A stretch of DNA of 64,000 nucleotides from Sphingobacterium sp. ML3W (GTDB lineage: Bacteria; Bacteroidota; Bacteroidia; Sphingobacteriales; Sphingobacteriaceae), in NCBI RefSeq assembly GCF_029542085.1, contig NZ_CP107036.1:6200001-6264000 (forward strand). Reading direction: 5' to 3'. The translations under genes were made by a program, and so were the position numbers. The notes beneath the pieces are model-generated. The model saw only the letters and a list, made by a program, of their open reading frames with translations. It searched no databases and was not told the origin of the DNA. Below, piece by piece: positions 16,747-25,917 of this stretch. Each line of letters opens with the position of its first letter. Positions within the stretch are counted from its first letter, which is position 1.

Positions 16747-17376
16747 ATGATCATTGATGTTTTACAGATGAAAGAGATTTATTTTTCGTGCCTCAAACCA
16801 TATACTGAGGATATCGACCTACTGGAATCCTGCTGGAATGAGGTAATCGTATCATATTCCGATCAACGAAGGGCATATCATACCTTGGTGCATTTGCAGC
16901 ATTTTAGCAATCAATTAGATCTTTGCAAACATAAGTTGTCAGATTATTCTACCGCCTATCTAGCTATGATTTATCATGATATCGTCTACTTTATGATGGA
17001 TGGTACTAACGAAGAAAAGAGCGCACTTATTGCTGTGAACCATCTAAATATGCTGCAGTATCCATCCGATTTGATCAGCTTATGTAGCGAGATGATCTTA
17101 GCAACAAAGACACATGACAGCAATAGTTCTTCTGATATCAATTACTTTATAGATGCCGATATGTCCATACTAGGGGCTGATAGTGTATCTTATACTAAAT
17201 ACGCTGCTGGAATCCGTAAAGAATATGGTGATTCTATTTATTTTGACCGTGGCAGGAAACAAGTTCTGCAGAGTTTTCTGAATATGGAAAGGATCTTTAA
17301 AACAGATCTCTTTTTCGATAGGTATGAAAAACAAGCCCGTGTAAATATTCAACTGGAGATTGACAACTTAGTTTGA
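16747..17376 (+). CDS. HD-superfamily metal-dependent phosphohydrolase (COG4339-like)
   Basis: A 209-residue cytosolic protein. RAYHTLVHLQHF (first His pair), YHDIVYF (HD) and FIDADMSILG (Asp) give the ligands of the predicted HD phosphohydrolases related to COG4339. Its N-terminus overlaps the upstream end of the divergent propeller gene only if the latter starts at 16754; with the start at 16658 there is no overlap. ATG at 16768 is an alternative start. Substrate unknown. Confidence 0.75.
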   Translation: MIIDVLQMKEIYFSCLKPYTEDIDLLESCWNEVIVSYSDQRRAYHTLVHLQHFSNQLDLCKHKLSDYSTAYLAMIYHDIVYFMMDGTNEEKSALIAVNHLNMLQYPSDLISLCSEMILATKTHDSNSSSDINYFIDADMSILGADSVSYTKYAAGIRKEYGDSIYFDRGRKQVLQSFLNMERIFKTDLFFDRYEKQARVNIQLEIDNLV

Positions 17377-17393
17377 ATTTCCTGTCGTAGCTT

Positions 17394-17479
17394 TACCTCC
17401 CCATTTCCGCCATTCACCGAGTTTTCCAGTTCATTAGTCTAAAGTTAATAGACTGTGGACCTATTGTGTCGTAGTTTTG
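17394..17479 (+). promoter_or_regulatory. NTF2-cassette operator and -7 promoter, copy B
   Basis: TACC at 17394, CACC at 17415 and AGTC at 17436, each 21 bp apart and preceded by TT. The -7 box TAGTTTTG is at 17472-17479, again 36 bp from the third half-site. CACCGAGTTTTCC and CTAAAGTT are shared with the other copies. Confidence 0.78.
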
Positions 17480-17505
17480 AATCAACAAATAAGAACACCA
17501 CCATT

Positions 17506-17529
17506 ATGAGCATAGATGGAAATGCTCAT
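17506..17529 (+). promoter_or_regulatory. Leader hairpin, copy B
   Basis: Perfect ATGAGCAT (17506-17513) / ATGCTCAT (17522-17529) with an 8-base loop, about 70 bp before the start codon. CATGATAGCTTCATCACAAAT follows, as in copy D. It may be an mRNA stability or regulatory element. Confidence 0.6.
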
Positions 17530-17599
17530 GATAGCTTCATCACAAATTGAGGAAGAAATTATTTAGATGAAAAAACTAACACAATAGCATAAAGACATT

Positions 17600-18046
17600 A
17601 TGAAAACACTAATAAAAACATTCGCAGCAGTCGCTTTAATTGCATTATCTACTTTCGCTATGGCAACTGAAAAAATAGTCGGAAAAACAGAGAAAGCATC
17701 AGTTAATCTTTCCACAGCAGGCTTAGCCCTTGACCATTATGTGGCGGTGACAACGAAAGGTGAATCAGCAGGAATAGAGCAGTTGTTTGCTGAGGGTTTC
17801 AGCCAAAACGTTCAATCTTCACATACAGCAATCAATAACCGTAGTGCTGTGGTCGATTTTTTCAAAAAACAAAAAGGAGAAAGGTTGAATTGTAATGTGA
17901 GCGCCCGGATCATCGAAAAGTCCGCAGACTATATGATCGCAAAAGTAACCATGAAATTTGAAAATTTCACAATGACGGATCTTGTTACTTTGATTCGTGA
18001 AGGCGACAGCTGGAAAGTATCCAAATCTATTAACTCGTATAAATAA
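17600..18046 (+). CDS. Secreted NTF2-like small protein, paralogue B
   Basis: A 148-residue protein with a signal peptide (MKTLIKTFAAVALIALSTFAMA). The mature part follows the family pattern: LDHYVAVTTKGESAGIEQLFAEGFSQ, FFKKQKGERLNC, IIEKSADYMIAKVTMKFENF, MTDLVTLIREGDSWKVSKSINSYK. The C-terminus is the same as in copies C and D. It probably forms a small periplasmic cone-shaped dimer, like other NTF2-fold proteins; ligand unknown. It has its own operator, leader and terminator. Confidence 0.86.
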   Translation: MKTLIKTFAAVALIALSTFAMATEKIVGKTEKASVNLSTAGLALDHYVAVTTKGESAGIEQLFAEGFSQNVQSSHTAINNRSAVVDFFKKQKGERLNCNVSARIIEKSADYMIAKVTMKFENFTMTDLVTLIREGDSWKVSKSINSYK

Positions 18047-18079
18047 GCAGGTCGTTTAAAATAAATATATATGTTGGAG

Positions 18080-18105
18080 AGCCGCATCGCGAGATGTGGC
18101 TTTTT
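18080..18105 (+). terminator. AGCCGC/AGCCAC-family terminator after NTF2 copy B
   Basis: AGCCGCATC / GATGTGGCT with a GCGA loop followed by five T. One G-T pair in the stem. Confidence 0.85.
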
Positions 18106-18194
18106 AGTCGAGCTGTACCCTTCAAATTACATCTATTTTCTTGCTTAACATATTTATATAGGTTTATTTCCTGCACAATTATCCAAATTAAAAA

Positions 18195-19331
18195 ATGAAG
18201 ATTTTAACTGTATTGCTTGTCTTGCTTTCTTTTCAGAAATCAGTTGCTCAATCTTATGAACAATTGATGGATCTGGCTAGTACACAAATTAAATTGGAAA
18301 AATACAATGAAGCTCTTCTGATTTTTCAAAAAGCTTTTAAAAAACAAGATGATAAAGGCAAATATGATTATGCAAATGCGCTGGTGATTGCGCTACGCTG
18401 TGGTAAAACCAACTTGGCAATTGAATGGTTAAATGAAGGCGTTAAATTGGGCTTGGGCGATAATGAACAAGAGCTGTCCTATTTTAAAAATGATTCCATA
18501 TTTAAATCAATATTACATGACCACACATACAAAAAAATCTTAGCGAAGATGGATGTCCAAATTCAGGAAAAATATAAACTAGACAAAATTTGGCAAGATG
18601 AAATTCTATCGAATGTGATCTCAAGAAAACAGGCTTCCTATCAAAATGCACGACAAGGTTTTGCGTTGTATCATATTAATCAAGATGGGCTTGAAATTCC
18701 ATATCTTGTATTTGTTCCCAAGGGTTACCAGTGCGATACGCCAACAAGGGCTCTTTTTTTCTTACATGGAGGTGTGAGTGCTCATGAAGCATCGTTAACA
18801 GTAGACCCTCAGACACGGTTTGAACCTATTTTTACAATTGCTGATAGCACCAATTCGATTGTTATATACCCCTTTCAAAAAGGAAATCCTGGATGGAAGA
18901 ATTACGACAATTGTTCTGCAATTATTGCGAAGATATTGGACGAGGTTAAGCTTCGCTATTATTTGAATACCAAAACAATTTATTTGGGGGGATTATCAAT
19001 GGGGGGAAACGTCTGTTATCAGTTTGCTCTGGAACGAAATACTCCGTTCCGAGCATTTTATACGATTTCGGCACGGCCGAAGATTGTTGATTTTGAATCC
19101 AAAAACGGAATCTCAGAACTTGCTCATCCAATCTACTCACTACATGCCAAAGACGATAATCTTTATGCCTATGAAGACCTCATGAAAGTGTACCAACAGG
19201 TAGAGAAAGAGACTAAAAATTGGGTATTAAAATCTGTGGAAGATGGGGGACATGGGTTTTCATATTTACCTGCAGGTAAAAAATCAACGTTGGAATTTTT
19301 CAGAATGATGTTTAATAAAGAAGAGGAGTAA
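18195..19331 (+). CDS. Secreted alpha/beta-hydrolase (esterase) with N-terminal TPR-like helices
   Basis: A 378-residue protein with a signal peptide (SFQKSVAQS). Residues 20-130 are helical and TPR-like (YNEALLIFQKAFKKQDDKGKYDYANALVIALRCGK). The hydrolase domain starts near 165 (IPYLVFVPKGYQ) and has ALFFLHGGVSAHE for the oxyanion hole, nucleophile elbow GLSMGG (Ser about 267), Asp in HAKDDN and His in EDGGHGFSY. It resembles PHB-depolymerase/feruloyl-esterase-like enzymes. Substrate unknown. A terminator hairpin overlaps its stop codon. Confidence 0.8.
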   Translation: MKILTVLLVLLSFQKSVAQSYEQLMDLASTQIKLEKYNEALLIFQKAFKKQDDKGKYDYANALVIALRCGKTNLAIEWLNEGVKLGLGDNEQELSYFKNDSIFKSILHDHTYKKILAKMDVQIQEKYKLDKIWQDEILSNVISRKQASYQNARQGFALYHINQDGLEIPYLVFVPKGYQCDTPTRALFFLHGGVSAHEASLTVDPQTRFEPIFTIADSTNSIVIYPFQKGNPGWKNYDNCSAIIAKILDEVKLRYYLNTKTIYLGGLSMGGNVCYQFALERNTPFRAFYTISARPKIVDFESKNGISELAHPIYSLHAKDDNLYAYEDLMKVYQQVEKETKNWVLKSVEDGGHGFSYLPAGKKSTLEFFRMMFNKEEE

Positions 19332-19342
19332 TTCCTCTTCTT
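19318..19342 (+). terminator. Terminator hairpin spanning the stop codon
   Basis: Perfect 10-bp arms AAGAAGAGGA / TCCTCTTCTT with loop GTAAT; the TAA stop at 19329-19331 lies in the loop. A T-rich stretch starts 12 bases later. It also faces the minus-strand gene at 19485. Confidence 0.65.
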
Positions 19343-19484
19343 GCTAGATCCAAATTTTTTACGACAATTGAATTGCTCTTTATAAACTTTCCAATGTATC
19401 GGGGATTAACAGCAGTCCCAATTAAACCATATCGATATCGCATTAATATGGCTTGTTTTGAATACTAATTTAGCAAACAGTATT

Positions 19485-20246
19485 TTAATCTGCTATTAAT
19501 GTTCCCGGTTGACTCAAAATTTTTCGGTTATCTTTCTCAACATTAAGGGTAATATCCGACGCATTTTTTTCGGCAATAATATTCCGATATATTTTGTAGG
19601 TATAGTCCCCGTTTGTGAATGTAATGACATGATTTCCCCCACTTCCGGCAAAATCCAGTTTACCGTTATTCAGCACAATATCAGGTCGCGCGTTTTCTTT
19701 GTTGCCAATCTTCCAAGAAGCATATCTATACTTTCCGTTAGCAAGTTCATCTACTCTAATCAGATACTTTTCGGTTCTTATTCTGTATACCGGATTTTTA
19801 AATTGCTTTAAAGAGCTGTGTACCTTATTTTTTTGTTGTTGGATCAGTGTTTGTTTTAGTTTTTTTTCAAAAGGGCTCTGATAGTTTATAGCGGTTATTT
19901 TCCCCATATCACTGTCTATCCATATCGTACCATTATCGAGCATGATTCCTCGCCACCCCACTTCCGTCCATTGTTCAGTTTTTGAACCTGCAATCAGATC
20001 GAGGAGTGCCTGATCAAAGACCTCATGAGACCGTTGCTTAAATTCTTTTGGGGTTTTAATATCTGGAATGGGATTTTCTCGCTTCAAGGGGTAATTTATA
20101 ATGGTTGAAATCGCATCGAAGTTCTTTTGTTTGAACAGTGAGATCATAGTATTGATCTTGGCTTTTTTTGAAGCGTTAATTTCGGTATCCTGTGCCTGGC
20201 CAAAGCCATAAGTCAGTAACATGACAATTAAAAAGCTAAATTTCAT
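19485..20246 (-). CDS. Hypothetical exported protein
   Basis: A 253-residue protein with a signal peptide (LLTYGFGQAQ). An alpha-helical first half (KINTMISLFKQKNFDAISTIINYPLKRENPIPDIKTPKEF) is followed by GWRGIMLDNGTIWID and a beta-rich C-terminal half with a sandwich-like GNHVITFTNGDYTYKIYRN. The pattern is of Bacteroidota periplasmic proteins of unknown function; I recognise no family. It sits upstream of nothing on the same strand that would suggest an operon. Confidence 0.65.
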   Translation of the reverse strand: MKFSFLIVMLLTYGFGQAQDTEINASKKAKINTMISLFKQKNFDAISTIINYPLKRENPIPDIKTPKEFKQRSHEVFDQALLDLIAGSKTEQWTEVGWRGIMLDNGTIWIDSDMGKITAINYQSPFEKKLKQTLIQQQKNKVHSSLKQFKNPVYRIRTEKYLIRVDELANGKYRYASWKIGNKENARPDIVLNNGKLDFAGSGGNHVITFTNGDYTYKIYRNIIAEKNASDITLNVEKDNRKILSQPGTLIAD

Positions 20247-20299
20247 CTGTTATTTTGTTATGCTGTATGTATCAGCCATGAAATTACTAAATTGTATTA

Positions 20300-20821
20300 T
20301 TAATAATCAATTGAGTTTTCTTCCGCTATTTTATTTATTCCATAAACAATAATGTCTGAGTTATCCTCATCAATTTTACCTACGACCAATTTAAAGCCAA
20401 CTCGCTCCAGGAGCTTTTTGGATGCTATATTTTCACGATGTGTATACGCTTCAATGTATTCAAATCCTGCTTCGTTGAAAGCATAATCCAGTATTGCCTT
20501 TACAGCTTCGCTCATTAATCCTTTCCCTTGAAATTGAGGAAGCAACTCGTAGCCTATCTCCGCATAATTCGTACTTCGGTCGATATTCCATAAGGTTAAC
20601 GTTCCAATAAATTCACTGGGATCTATGGTATTGATCGTAAAGTAAAAATTATTTTTTATGACCAATTCTATAAACTGCCTGATATCTTCGAGATTTTTAT
20701 TGACATCCCGCTGAATATACTTAGCAACTTGTGGATTGGTCCTGATATTATACATGTCTTGGAGATCGGACAGTTCGACGGGCTTCAATAATAATTTGTT
20801 TGTTGAAATTTTAGTTCCCAT
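20300..20821 (-). CDS. GNAT N-acetyltransferase, RimJ/RimL-like
   Basis: A 173-residue protein starting MGTKISTNKLLLKPVEL. The N-terminal TNRLLLRP-like strand, NYAEIGYELLPQFQGKGLMSEAVKAILDYAF (acetyl-CoA-binding Q/RxxGxG/A motif) and ENIASKKLLERVGFKLVV are the ribosomal-protein-acetyltransferase (RimJ/RimL) branch of GNAT. The ATG at 20821 was chosen; 28 upstream in-frame residues lack family character. Cytosolic; substrate unknown (amino termini or a small amine). Confidence 0.85.
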   Translation of the reverse strand: MGTKISTNKLLLKPVELSDLQDMYNIRTNPQVAKYIQRDVNKNLEDIRQFIELVIKNNFYFTINTIDPSEFIGTLTLWNIDRSTNYAEIGYELLPQFQGKGLMSEAVKAILDYAFNEAGFEYIEAYTHRENIASKKLLERVGFKLVVGKIDEDNSDIIVYGINKIAEENSIDY

Positions 20822-20992
20822 ATCAAGTCTGTTTGTAATGAATTGACTCAATTTATGAATAAAAATTGTCATTTTATTGGTCTGCCAAGTACCTATTTTC
20901 CTCAATCGATTTCGGCTGTGGTCAACAGCTATAAATAGACCAAAAAGGCTTCTTTTCCCATACGACTAAAAAATTATAAGAGAAAAAGTATA

Positions 20993-21796
20993 CTAGATTT
21001 CTGAAGTTGTTAAGCCATATTTCTCTTTGAAAGATGAATAAAAATGACTTAGGTTTTCAAAACCAAGATCCAGATAGAAACTTGTTGGTTTTTGTTGTTT
21101 GTGTTTAATTAAATAGTAGGCTTCTTCCAGACGTCTATTCTTGAGCCATAATTTTGGACTGCAATTAAAGATCTCAGCAAAGTCACGCTTGAAAGACGAT
21201 ATGCTGCGTCCCGTAAGTTTTGCAAATGATCCTAGTGGAACATTAAACATATAGTTGTTGTTCATAAATTCTTCCAGATCAATTTTATACGTTTTAATGA
21301 AATCGAATAAAATATATTTTAAATCAGGGTTACTATCAAGCAAGAGCTCAATGGCCTCCCTGACTTTTATATCTGCAAGTCTTGGTGTTGCCTGTTTTGT
21401 TTTATTAATATAAGGAGCAAGCGAAAGAAAATAACTGCTGAGGAACTCATTAGGTTCAAAGAATAATTTCTGTTTTCCGCTATATTGCGTATCTATAACA
21501 ATTTTATTTTCAAAAGCGTAACGCTGTAAGGTTTCTTTGTCCAACGTTATCGCAATGAAATTATACTTTCCAGATTTTGAAGGATATTTTATTGTACGGA
21601 TAAGCTGATTTTTTTTGACCAGAACGACCATATTTTCATGGATAATGGTAAATCCCTGATCATGAAAAGCATGTGTCTCGCCGGAAAGCTGAAATCCTAG
21701 AAAATGATCCGGATAAAATTCCTCGGATCCCCTATGTTTTTCAAAAGCACAGGAATACACTAGTCTATCGAATATGATCTCGTGAGTTGCAGTCAT
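20993..21796 (-). CDS. AraC-family transcriptional regulator (ExsA-like layout)
   Basis: A 267-residue protein. The N-terminal half is a cupin-like sensor (HFLGFQLSGETHAFHDQGF, ENMVVLVKKNQLIRTIKYPS). The C-terminal half has two HTH motifs (NVPLGSFAKLTGRSISSFKRDFAEIFNCSPKLWLKNRRLEEAYYLI and SFYLDLGFENLSHFYSSFKEKYGLTTSE). It is 18 bp downstream of the HbpS-like gene, so they are likely cotranscribed. Confidence 0.88.
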   Translation of the reverse strand: MTATHEIIFDRLVYSCAFEKHRGSEEFYPDHFLGFQLSGETHAFHDQGFTIIHENMVVLVKKNQLIRTIKYPSKSGKYNFIAITLDKETLQRYAFENKIVIDTQYSGKQKLFFEPNEFLSSYFLSLAPYINKTKQATPRLADIKVREAIELLLDSNPDLKYILFDFIKTYKIDLEEFMNNNYMFNVPLGSFAKLTGRSISSFKRDFAEIFNCSPKLWLKNRRLEEAYYLIKHKQQKPTSFYLDLGFENLSHFYSSFKEKYGLTTSEI

Positions 21797-21814
21797 TATA
21801 CAAATATCACTAAA

Positions 21815-22219
21815 TTAAAGAATTATCCGACTACCAGCACTTGCAATTTCCTTATCCTGTTCTGGAGTACCTCCGGAGCAGCCAATAGCTCCAACGATAT
21901 TGTCTTTCGCGTCTTTAATGACTATTCCGCCAGGTATTGTCAATAAACCATCATTGGAGTTGATCATTCCATAGGAATGGATATCAGCTCCAGCAATAAT
22001 ACTCCCCATGGTGTCGCTGTCTACACCAAACATGACCGCAGTTTTTGCCTTTTTTATAGCGAAGTCTATAACACCAAAGACACTGTCAAGTCTTGCTAAA
22101 GCCATTAAATGGCCGCCATTATCTACGACTACTATGCAGACAGAAATACCTAATTCGTTTGCTTTCACAATAGAAGCATTCAATATTTGGGTTGCTTGAT
22201 TATAGTTTATATTCATCAT
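21815..22219 (-). CDS. Haem-binding/GlcG-HbpS family protein
   Basis: A 134-residue protein without signal peptide. It has the family core SVCIVVVDNGGHLMALARLDSVFGVIDFAIKKAKTA, with the GGHLMALAR motif, and GGIVIKDAKDNIVGAIGCSGGTPEQDKEIASAG at the C-terminus. Members bind haem or act in glycolate/short-chain-metabolite contexts; here the context is an AraC regulator 18 bp downstream and an SDR upstream. Role uncertain. Confidence 0.85.
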   Translation of the reverse strand: MMNINYNQATQILNASIVKANELGISVCIVVVDNGGHLMALARLDSVFGVIDFAIKKAKTAVMFGVDSDTMGSIIAGADIHSYGMINSNDGLLTIPGGIVIKDAKDNIVGAIGCSGGTPEQDKEIASAGSRIIL

Positions 22220-22244
22220 ATTGGTCCATTATTTTGTAAAAAGA

Positions 22245-22264
22245 GCACAGCAGGGTAGCTGTGC
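22245..22264 (-). terminator. Terminator after the SDR gene
   Basis: Perfect 7-bp stem GCACAGC / GCTGTGC with a six-base loop, followed on the minus strand by TCTTTTT. It separates the SDR from the HbpS/AraC pair downstream. Confidence 0.75.
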
Positions 22265-22286
22265 CCATAAGATATTGTTTCTTCAA

Positions 22287-23078
22287 CTAACTTTTTGCCG
22301 TCCAAGCTTCAATCTGCAGCTGTTTTACAAAATCTTCGGTTTCCTTAGGATAAACATTCCTAAAATTAGAATTTTCGTCCAGCGCTACATCTACAATGCA
22401 ATTGGCCATAGCCTGTGGATCTAATTGATTATTCAACGATTCAGCAATGCCATCAAATACAGCAGATGGTGTAAAATTGATCTCGGGATCGTACCAACGG
22501 AATATGCTATCCACGCCACGGTCATTAAATCCTGTACCATACACCCCGGGATTACATGTCGCGATCTTGATGTTAAAGTCTGCTAGTTCGGTTTTTAACC
22601 CTTCTGCAATTGCTTCCATCGCGTGTTTTGAAGCGCAATAAGCTGCAACATAAGGCACTGTCCAAAGACCGCCCATCGAAGTAGTGAACACGACCTTGCC
22701 TGGCTTTTTCTGTGCAATAAATTTTTTGATAAAGCCTCGTGCAAGTTCGAGACCTCCAAATACATTGACATCAAACATGGCACGGATTAAGTCCATTGGC
22801 TGTTCAGCGATTGGCCCACCTTCCATGATGCCAGCGTTGCTGATCAGGATATCTATATCATATTTCTTGTGAATATAAGCCAGATCCCGGGGGTTGGTCA
22901 CATCTAATTTGTCAACGATAAGATCGATTCCTCTTTCGGTAGCCTCACGTATTAAGTCACTCACCTGTGGATAAACCTGTGCAGTGGCAATTACTTTGTA
23001 ACCCTTGCTTGCCAGATCAAATGCAGCAATTTTTCCAAAACCGCTTGCAGCTCCTGTTATTAATATTGTTTTACTCAT
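22287..23078 (-). CDS. Short-chain dehydrogenase/reductase (SDR)
   Basis: A 263-residue classical SDR. It has the cofactor motif TGAASGFG (about residues 8-15), ISNAG (NNAG-like, about 87-91), and the catalytic Ser-Tyr-Lys in TTSMGGLWTVPYVAAYCASKHAM (YCASK). The PGVYGTGF segment follows. It probably oxidises or reduces an alcohol/carbonyl with NAD(P). The hairpin at 22245 makes it a separate transcription unit from the HbpS-like gene. Confidence 0.9.
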   Translation of the reverse strand: MSKTILITGAASGFGKIAAFDLASKGYKVIATAQVYPQVSDLIREATERGIDLIVDKLDVTNPRDLAYIHKKYDIDILISNAGIMEGGPIAEQPMDLIRAMFDVNVFGGLELARGFIKKFIAQKKPGKVVFTTSMGGLWTVPYVAAYCASKHAMEAIAEGLKTELADFNIKIATCNPGVYGTGFNDRGVDSIFRWYDPEINFTPSAVFDGIAESLNNQLDPQAMANCIVDVALDENSNFRNVYPKETEDFVKQLQIEAWTAKS

Positions 23079-23823
23079 TTTTTTAATCTAAATGGTTTAG
23101 TCTAAATTACATGAGTTTGCATGTTATAAGTATTTCTGTACGGTTCAATTTTATATTGTTCAATGGCTCAATCTTCCAATGTGAAAACGCATAGTCGTGA
23201 AGATGCGGTTAGATTCAGTGCCATCCTGCGATCTGGCTTTTTCTGTTTTTAAGGGAGCAGGTAGGAGATTCTTTTCTAAATAATACTTATTTAACAGGTA
23301 TATTATTCGTGTTTAAAACGGACTTTATACGCTTTTATCCGAATGAGGTCCGAATGAGGTCCCTATGAAGTCCGTATAAAGTCCCTATTAAATGATAAGA
23401 TAATTCGAACCAATACACTTTGTTTCCTCGTTATATTAAGACAAAGGACAGTTTATAAAATCCATAGGGAAGCAAAAAATGCTGTCGCCTGATCATTTGT
23501 TAATTTTCTTCTGAAATAAGCAAAACCGTTTTAGTTTTTTTATATTTGTTTTATTCAATCTTATGGATATATCAATAGCTAAGCGATAGACGTCCTGGAA
23601 TCTAAAATTTTTCGGAATGCCAGCACGAGTTTATTATCAGATTTTATGGCGGTAATAAATTTATTGAATGTGACCTAAGACGGATAGGGGATAACCAAAA
23701 TATGATAAAGCTATAGCATTTTTACTTTTCAACGAAGGGGATAGTTCTTGCTATTTTGTCATCACTATGAGCGAAAGGTCCGAGATTTGGTGACCCATTT
23801 TTTATATTTTCACCGGAGTGACA
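23079..23823. other. 745-bp intergenic region before the sigma factor
   Basis: No convincing gene. It includes the 11-bp repeat array at 23320-23392 and the promoter region of the sigma factor near 23700-23820. Much of the rest is AT-rich without clear structure. Confidence 0.5.
23320..23392. repeat. 11-bp degenerate tandem repeat with 12-bp inverted repeat
   Basis: TCCGAATGAGG occurs twice (23338, 23349), then TCCCTATGAAG, TCCGTATAAAG and TCCCTATTAAA, all in an exact 11-bp period. GGACTTTATACG at 23320-23331 is the perfect reverse complement of CGTATAAAGTCC at 23373-23384, so the whole block can fold into a long hairpin. A related but weaker sequence occurs at about 49094-49116. Confidence 0.75.
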
Positions 23824-24429
23824 ATGTATAAACCGAAATATGATCATATTGAAGAGAAGGAAAACCTGTTGGCCCTGCGTTCGGGCTGCCAAACAGCTTT
23901 TCGTCAAATTTATACCCTCTACAGTGGCCGAATCTATCTCAACATTCGTAAAATGGTCAAGTCCGAACAGGATGCTGCTGAGCTTTTACAGGAAGTTTTT
24001 ATAAAAGTATGGGATAAGCGGGAGCTAATTGATCCCGAACAGTCTTTTCGATCCTACCTGTTTCAGATTGCAAAATACACCGTATATAACTTTATCCGTA
24101 AAAATAATTTGGAGAAACAGATTCAAGCCTACCTTAGTCTCCATAATACACAATTATATAGCCATGTAGAGGAACAATTAGACGAAAAACAGGACGAACA
24201 ATGGCTCTCCCAGACGATTGAACAGCTTCCACCCCAGCGCAGACTGATCTACAAGCTTTGTAAGATCGAAGGTAAAAGCTACGCCGAAGTAAGTACCTTA
24301 TTAAGAATATCGACTTCGACTATCAATGATCATATTGTAAAAGCTACTAAATACATCAAAGAAAGGCACGGTGTTTTGGATAAGTCCACGCTGCTAATTG
24401 CCTCTTTTATACTTCTCCAGCATCATTAA
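23824..24429 (+). CDS. RNA polymerase ECF sigma factor (FecI-like, Bacteroidota type)
   Basis: A 201-residue sigma-70 family factor. Region 2 (AFRQIYTLYSGRIYLNIRKMVKSEQDAAELLQEVFIKVWDKRE) and region 4 (IEQLPPQRRLIYKLCKIEGKSYAEVSTLLRISTSTINDHIVKA) are intact. ATG at 23824 is preferred to GTG at 23818. It lies 104 bp upstream of the FecR-like anti-sigma and the SusC/D pair, so it should direct transcription of the mannan locus when released. Confidence 0.92.
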   Translation: MYKPKYDHIEEKENLLALRSGCQTAFRQIYTLYSGRIYLNIRKMVKSEQDAAELLQEVFIKVWDKRELIDPEQSFRSYLFQIAKYTVYNFIRKNNLEKQIQAYLSLHNTQLYSHVEEQLDEKQDEQWLSQTIEQLPPQRRLIYKLCKIEGKSYAEVSTLLRISTSTINDHIVKATKYIKERHGVLDKSTLLIASFILLQHH

Positions 24430-24533
24430 TTCATCTTATTTTCTTTAGGCTGAAAAAATATAAAATAAAATTGCAACGGGAGCAGATGATCATTGCTTTT
24501 GAAGTGTATTAGCTAAAAAGAAGATAACCAATT

Positions 24534-25706
24534 GTGGAGAAAAAAATACTTCAACATACGTTGAGGCAGTATATACATGGGGAACTCAGTGAGGAAAATT
24601 CCCGCGCTTTTCTGTCTTATATAAAATCTGGGGAAGACCGGATACTGCTGCAGGAACTGATCCAGGAGGTACTGGATGATCCTGTCGATCAAGCCTTGCT
24701 TCAGGATCCCGAACTCCTGCTCGTATTGGATAACACATGGGAGCAATTACATCTTCAGATAAATAAACCGAAAGTGAGATCATTGTGGTCCTGGAAACCT
24801 GTGGCTGCTGCTGCCGCTATCGTCATTGGAGTAATGTTTGCTGGCTGGTGGTTTTTTGATGGTGCAAGTGATCCCCAAAACCAACCGTCCGCGCAAGAGT
24901 TGATTTCACCAGGAAAACAATCCGCGACCTTAACTCTCGCCAATGGCGAGCAGATTCGCTTACAGGAGACCATGAATGGACAGATTGCAGATGAAATGGG
25001 GATCAAGATATCTAAAAGTAATGATGGACAATTGATCTACGAAGTAGGGGGAAATGTTGGTGCTGGAGCCGGCAATCATATATTATCAACAACCAAAGGA
25101 GAAACCTATCGGATTAAGCTACCAGATGGTACACAAGTATGGCTCAATGCCGCTTCAGCCCTTAAATATCCAATGCGGTTTGCCCTGGAGGGAAAAAGGG
25201 AAGTGGAATTGACAGGAGAAGCCTATTTTGAGGTAGCAAAGGATCCCAAACACCCTTTTATCGTCAAGACATCCGGTCAACAGATCAAAGTACTGGGTAC
25301 TCATTTTAATGTAAATAGCTACGCTGACGAACCAGTATTACGGACTACCCTTTTAGAAGGGAGTGTCGAAGTATCTTCCAGCAACCAAAAACTTCGGTTG
25401 CTTCCAGGACAACAGTCGAGTCTTAACACCAACGGAGTGCTTAAGTTACAGCAAGTAGATACAGCTCCAATAATTGCGTGGACCAGTCACGAATTTATGT
25501 TTGATGGGGATGATATCGAAAGTGTAATGCGCAAAATAGCACGCTGGTATAACGTGGATGTGATCTATCAGGGAAAAAAAACAACAGAGAAGTTCGGTGG
25601 TGGGATATCCCGCTTTGATGACGTAAAGCAAGTCCTAAATCTGCTTGAAAATACGGGGGCAGTCCATTTCAGGATTGAAGGGAAAACCCTATATGTTCTT
25701 CCGTAA
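24534..25706 (+). CDS. FecR-like anti-sigma factor
   Basis: A 390-residue inner-membrane protein (GTG start, then EKKILQHTLRQYIHGELS). One transmembrane helix (VAAAAAIVIGVMFAGWWFF, about residues 90-108) separates a cytosolic sigma-binding part from a periplasmic FecR domain (TKGETYRIKLPDGTQVWLNAASALKYPMRF, ELTGEAYFEVAKDPKHPFIVKT) and a C-terminal DUF4974 region (ESVMRKIARWYNVDVIYQ). It should relay a signal from the STN domain of the following SusC to the sigma factor. Confidence 0.93.
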   Translation: MEKKILQHTLRQYIHGELSEENSRAFLSYIKSGEDRILLQELIQEVLDDPVDQALLQDPELLLVLDNTWEQLHLQINKPKVRSLWSWKPVAAAAAIVIGVMFAGWWFFDGASDPQNQPSAQELISPGKQSATLTLANGEQIRLQETMNGQIADEMGIKISKSNDGQLIYEVGGNVGAGAGNHILSTTKGETYRIKLPDGTQVWLNAASALKYPMRFALEGKREVELTGEAYFEVAKDPKHPFIVKTSGQQIKVLGTHFNVNSYADEPVLRTTLLEGSVEVSSSNQKLRLLPGQQSSLNTNGVLKLQQVDTAPIIAWTSHEFMFDGDDIESVMRKIARWYNVDVIYQGKKTTEKFGGGISRFDDVKQVLNLLENTGAVHFRIEGKTLYVLP

Positions 25707-25799
25707 TTATTTAATAAATAATTGATTATAAATACCTAAAAAAGCAACTGATGAATAGAAATATACAAAACGAATAGTCACCACGGTGGGCTATAAGAA

Positions 25800-25830
25800 A
25801 GCAACCAAGATCCCGAAGGACTCGGTTGCT
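25800..25830 (+). terminator. Hairpin between anti-sigma and SusC genes
   Basis: AGCAACC / GGTTGCT arms enclose an inner TCC-CGAA-GGA stem. The T tract is poor (TGTTTGGG), so it may attenuate rather than stop transcription into susC. Confidence 0.5.
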
Positions 25831-25917
25831 GTTTGGGACAATTAAATTTTAACTATCCAATCTGCATTATATTTCTGTTTTGGACGACTCGAATATACTG
25901 CAAATCAAACCTTGCAA

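Noticed and set aside
23338..23392. CRISPR-like array
   Set aside because: Units are 11 bp, contiguous without spacers and degenerate; no cas gene is near.
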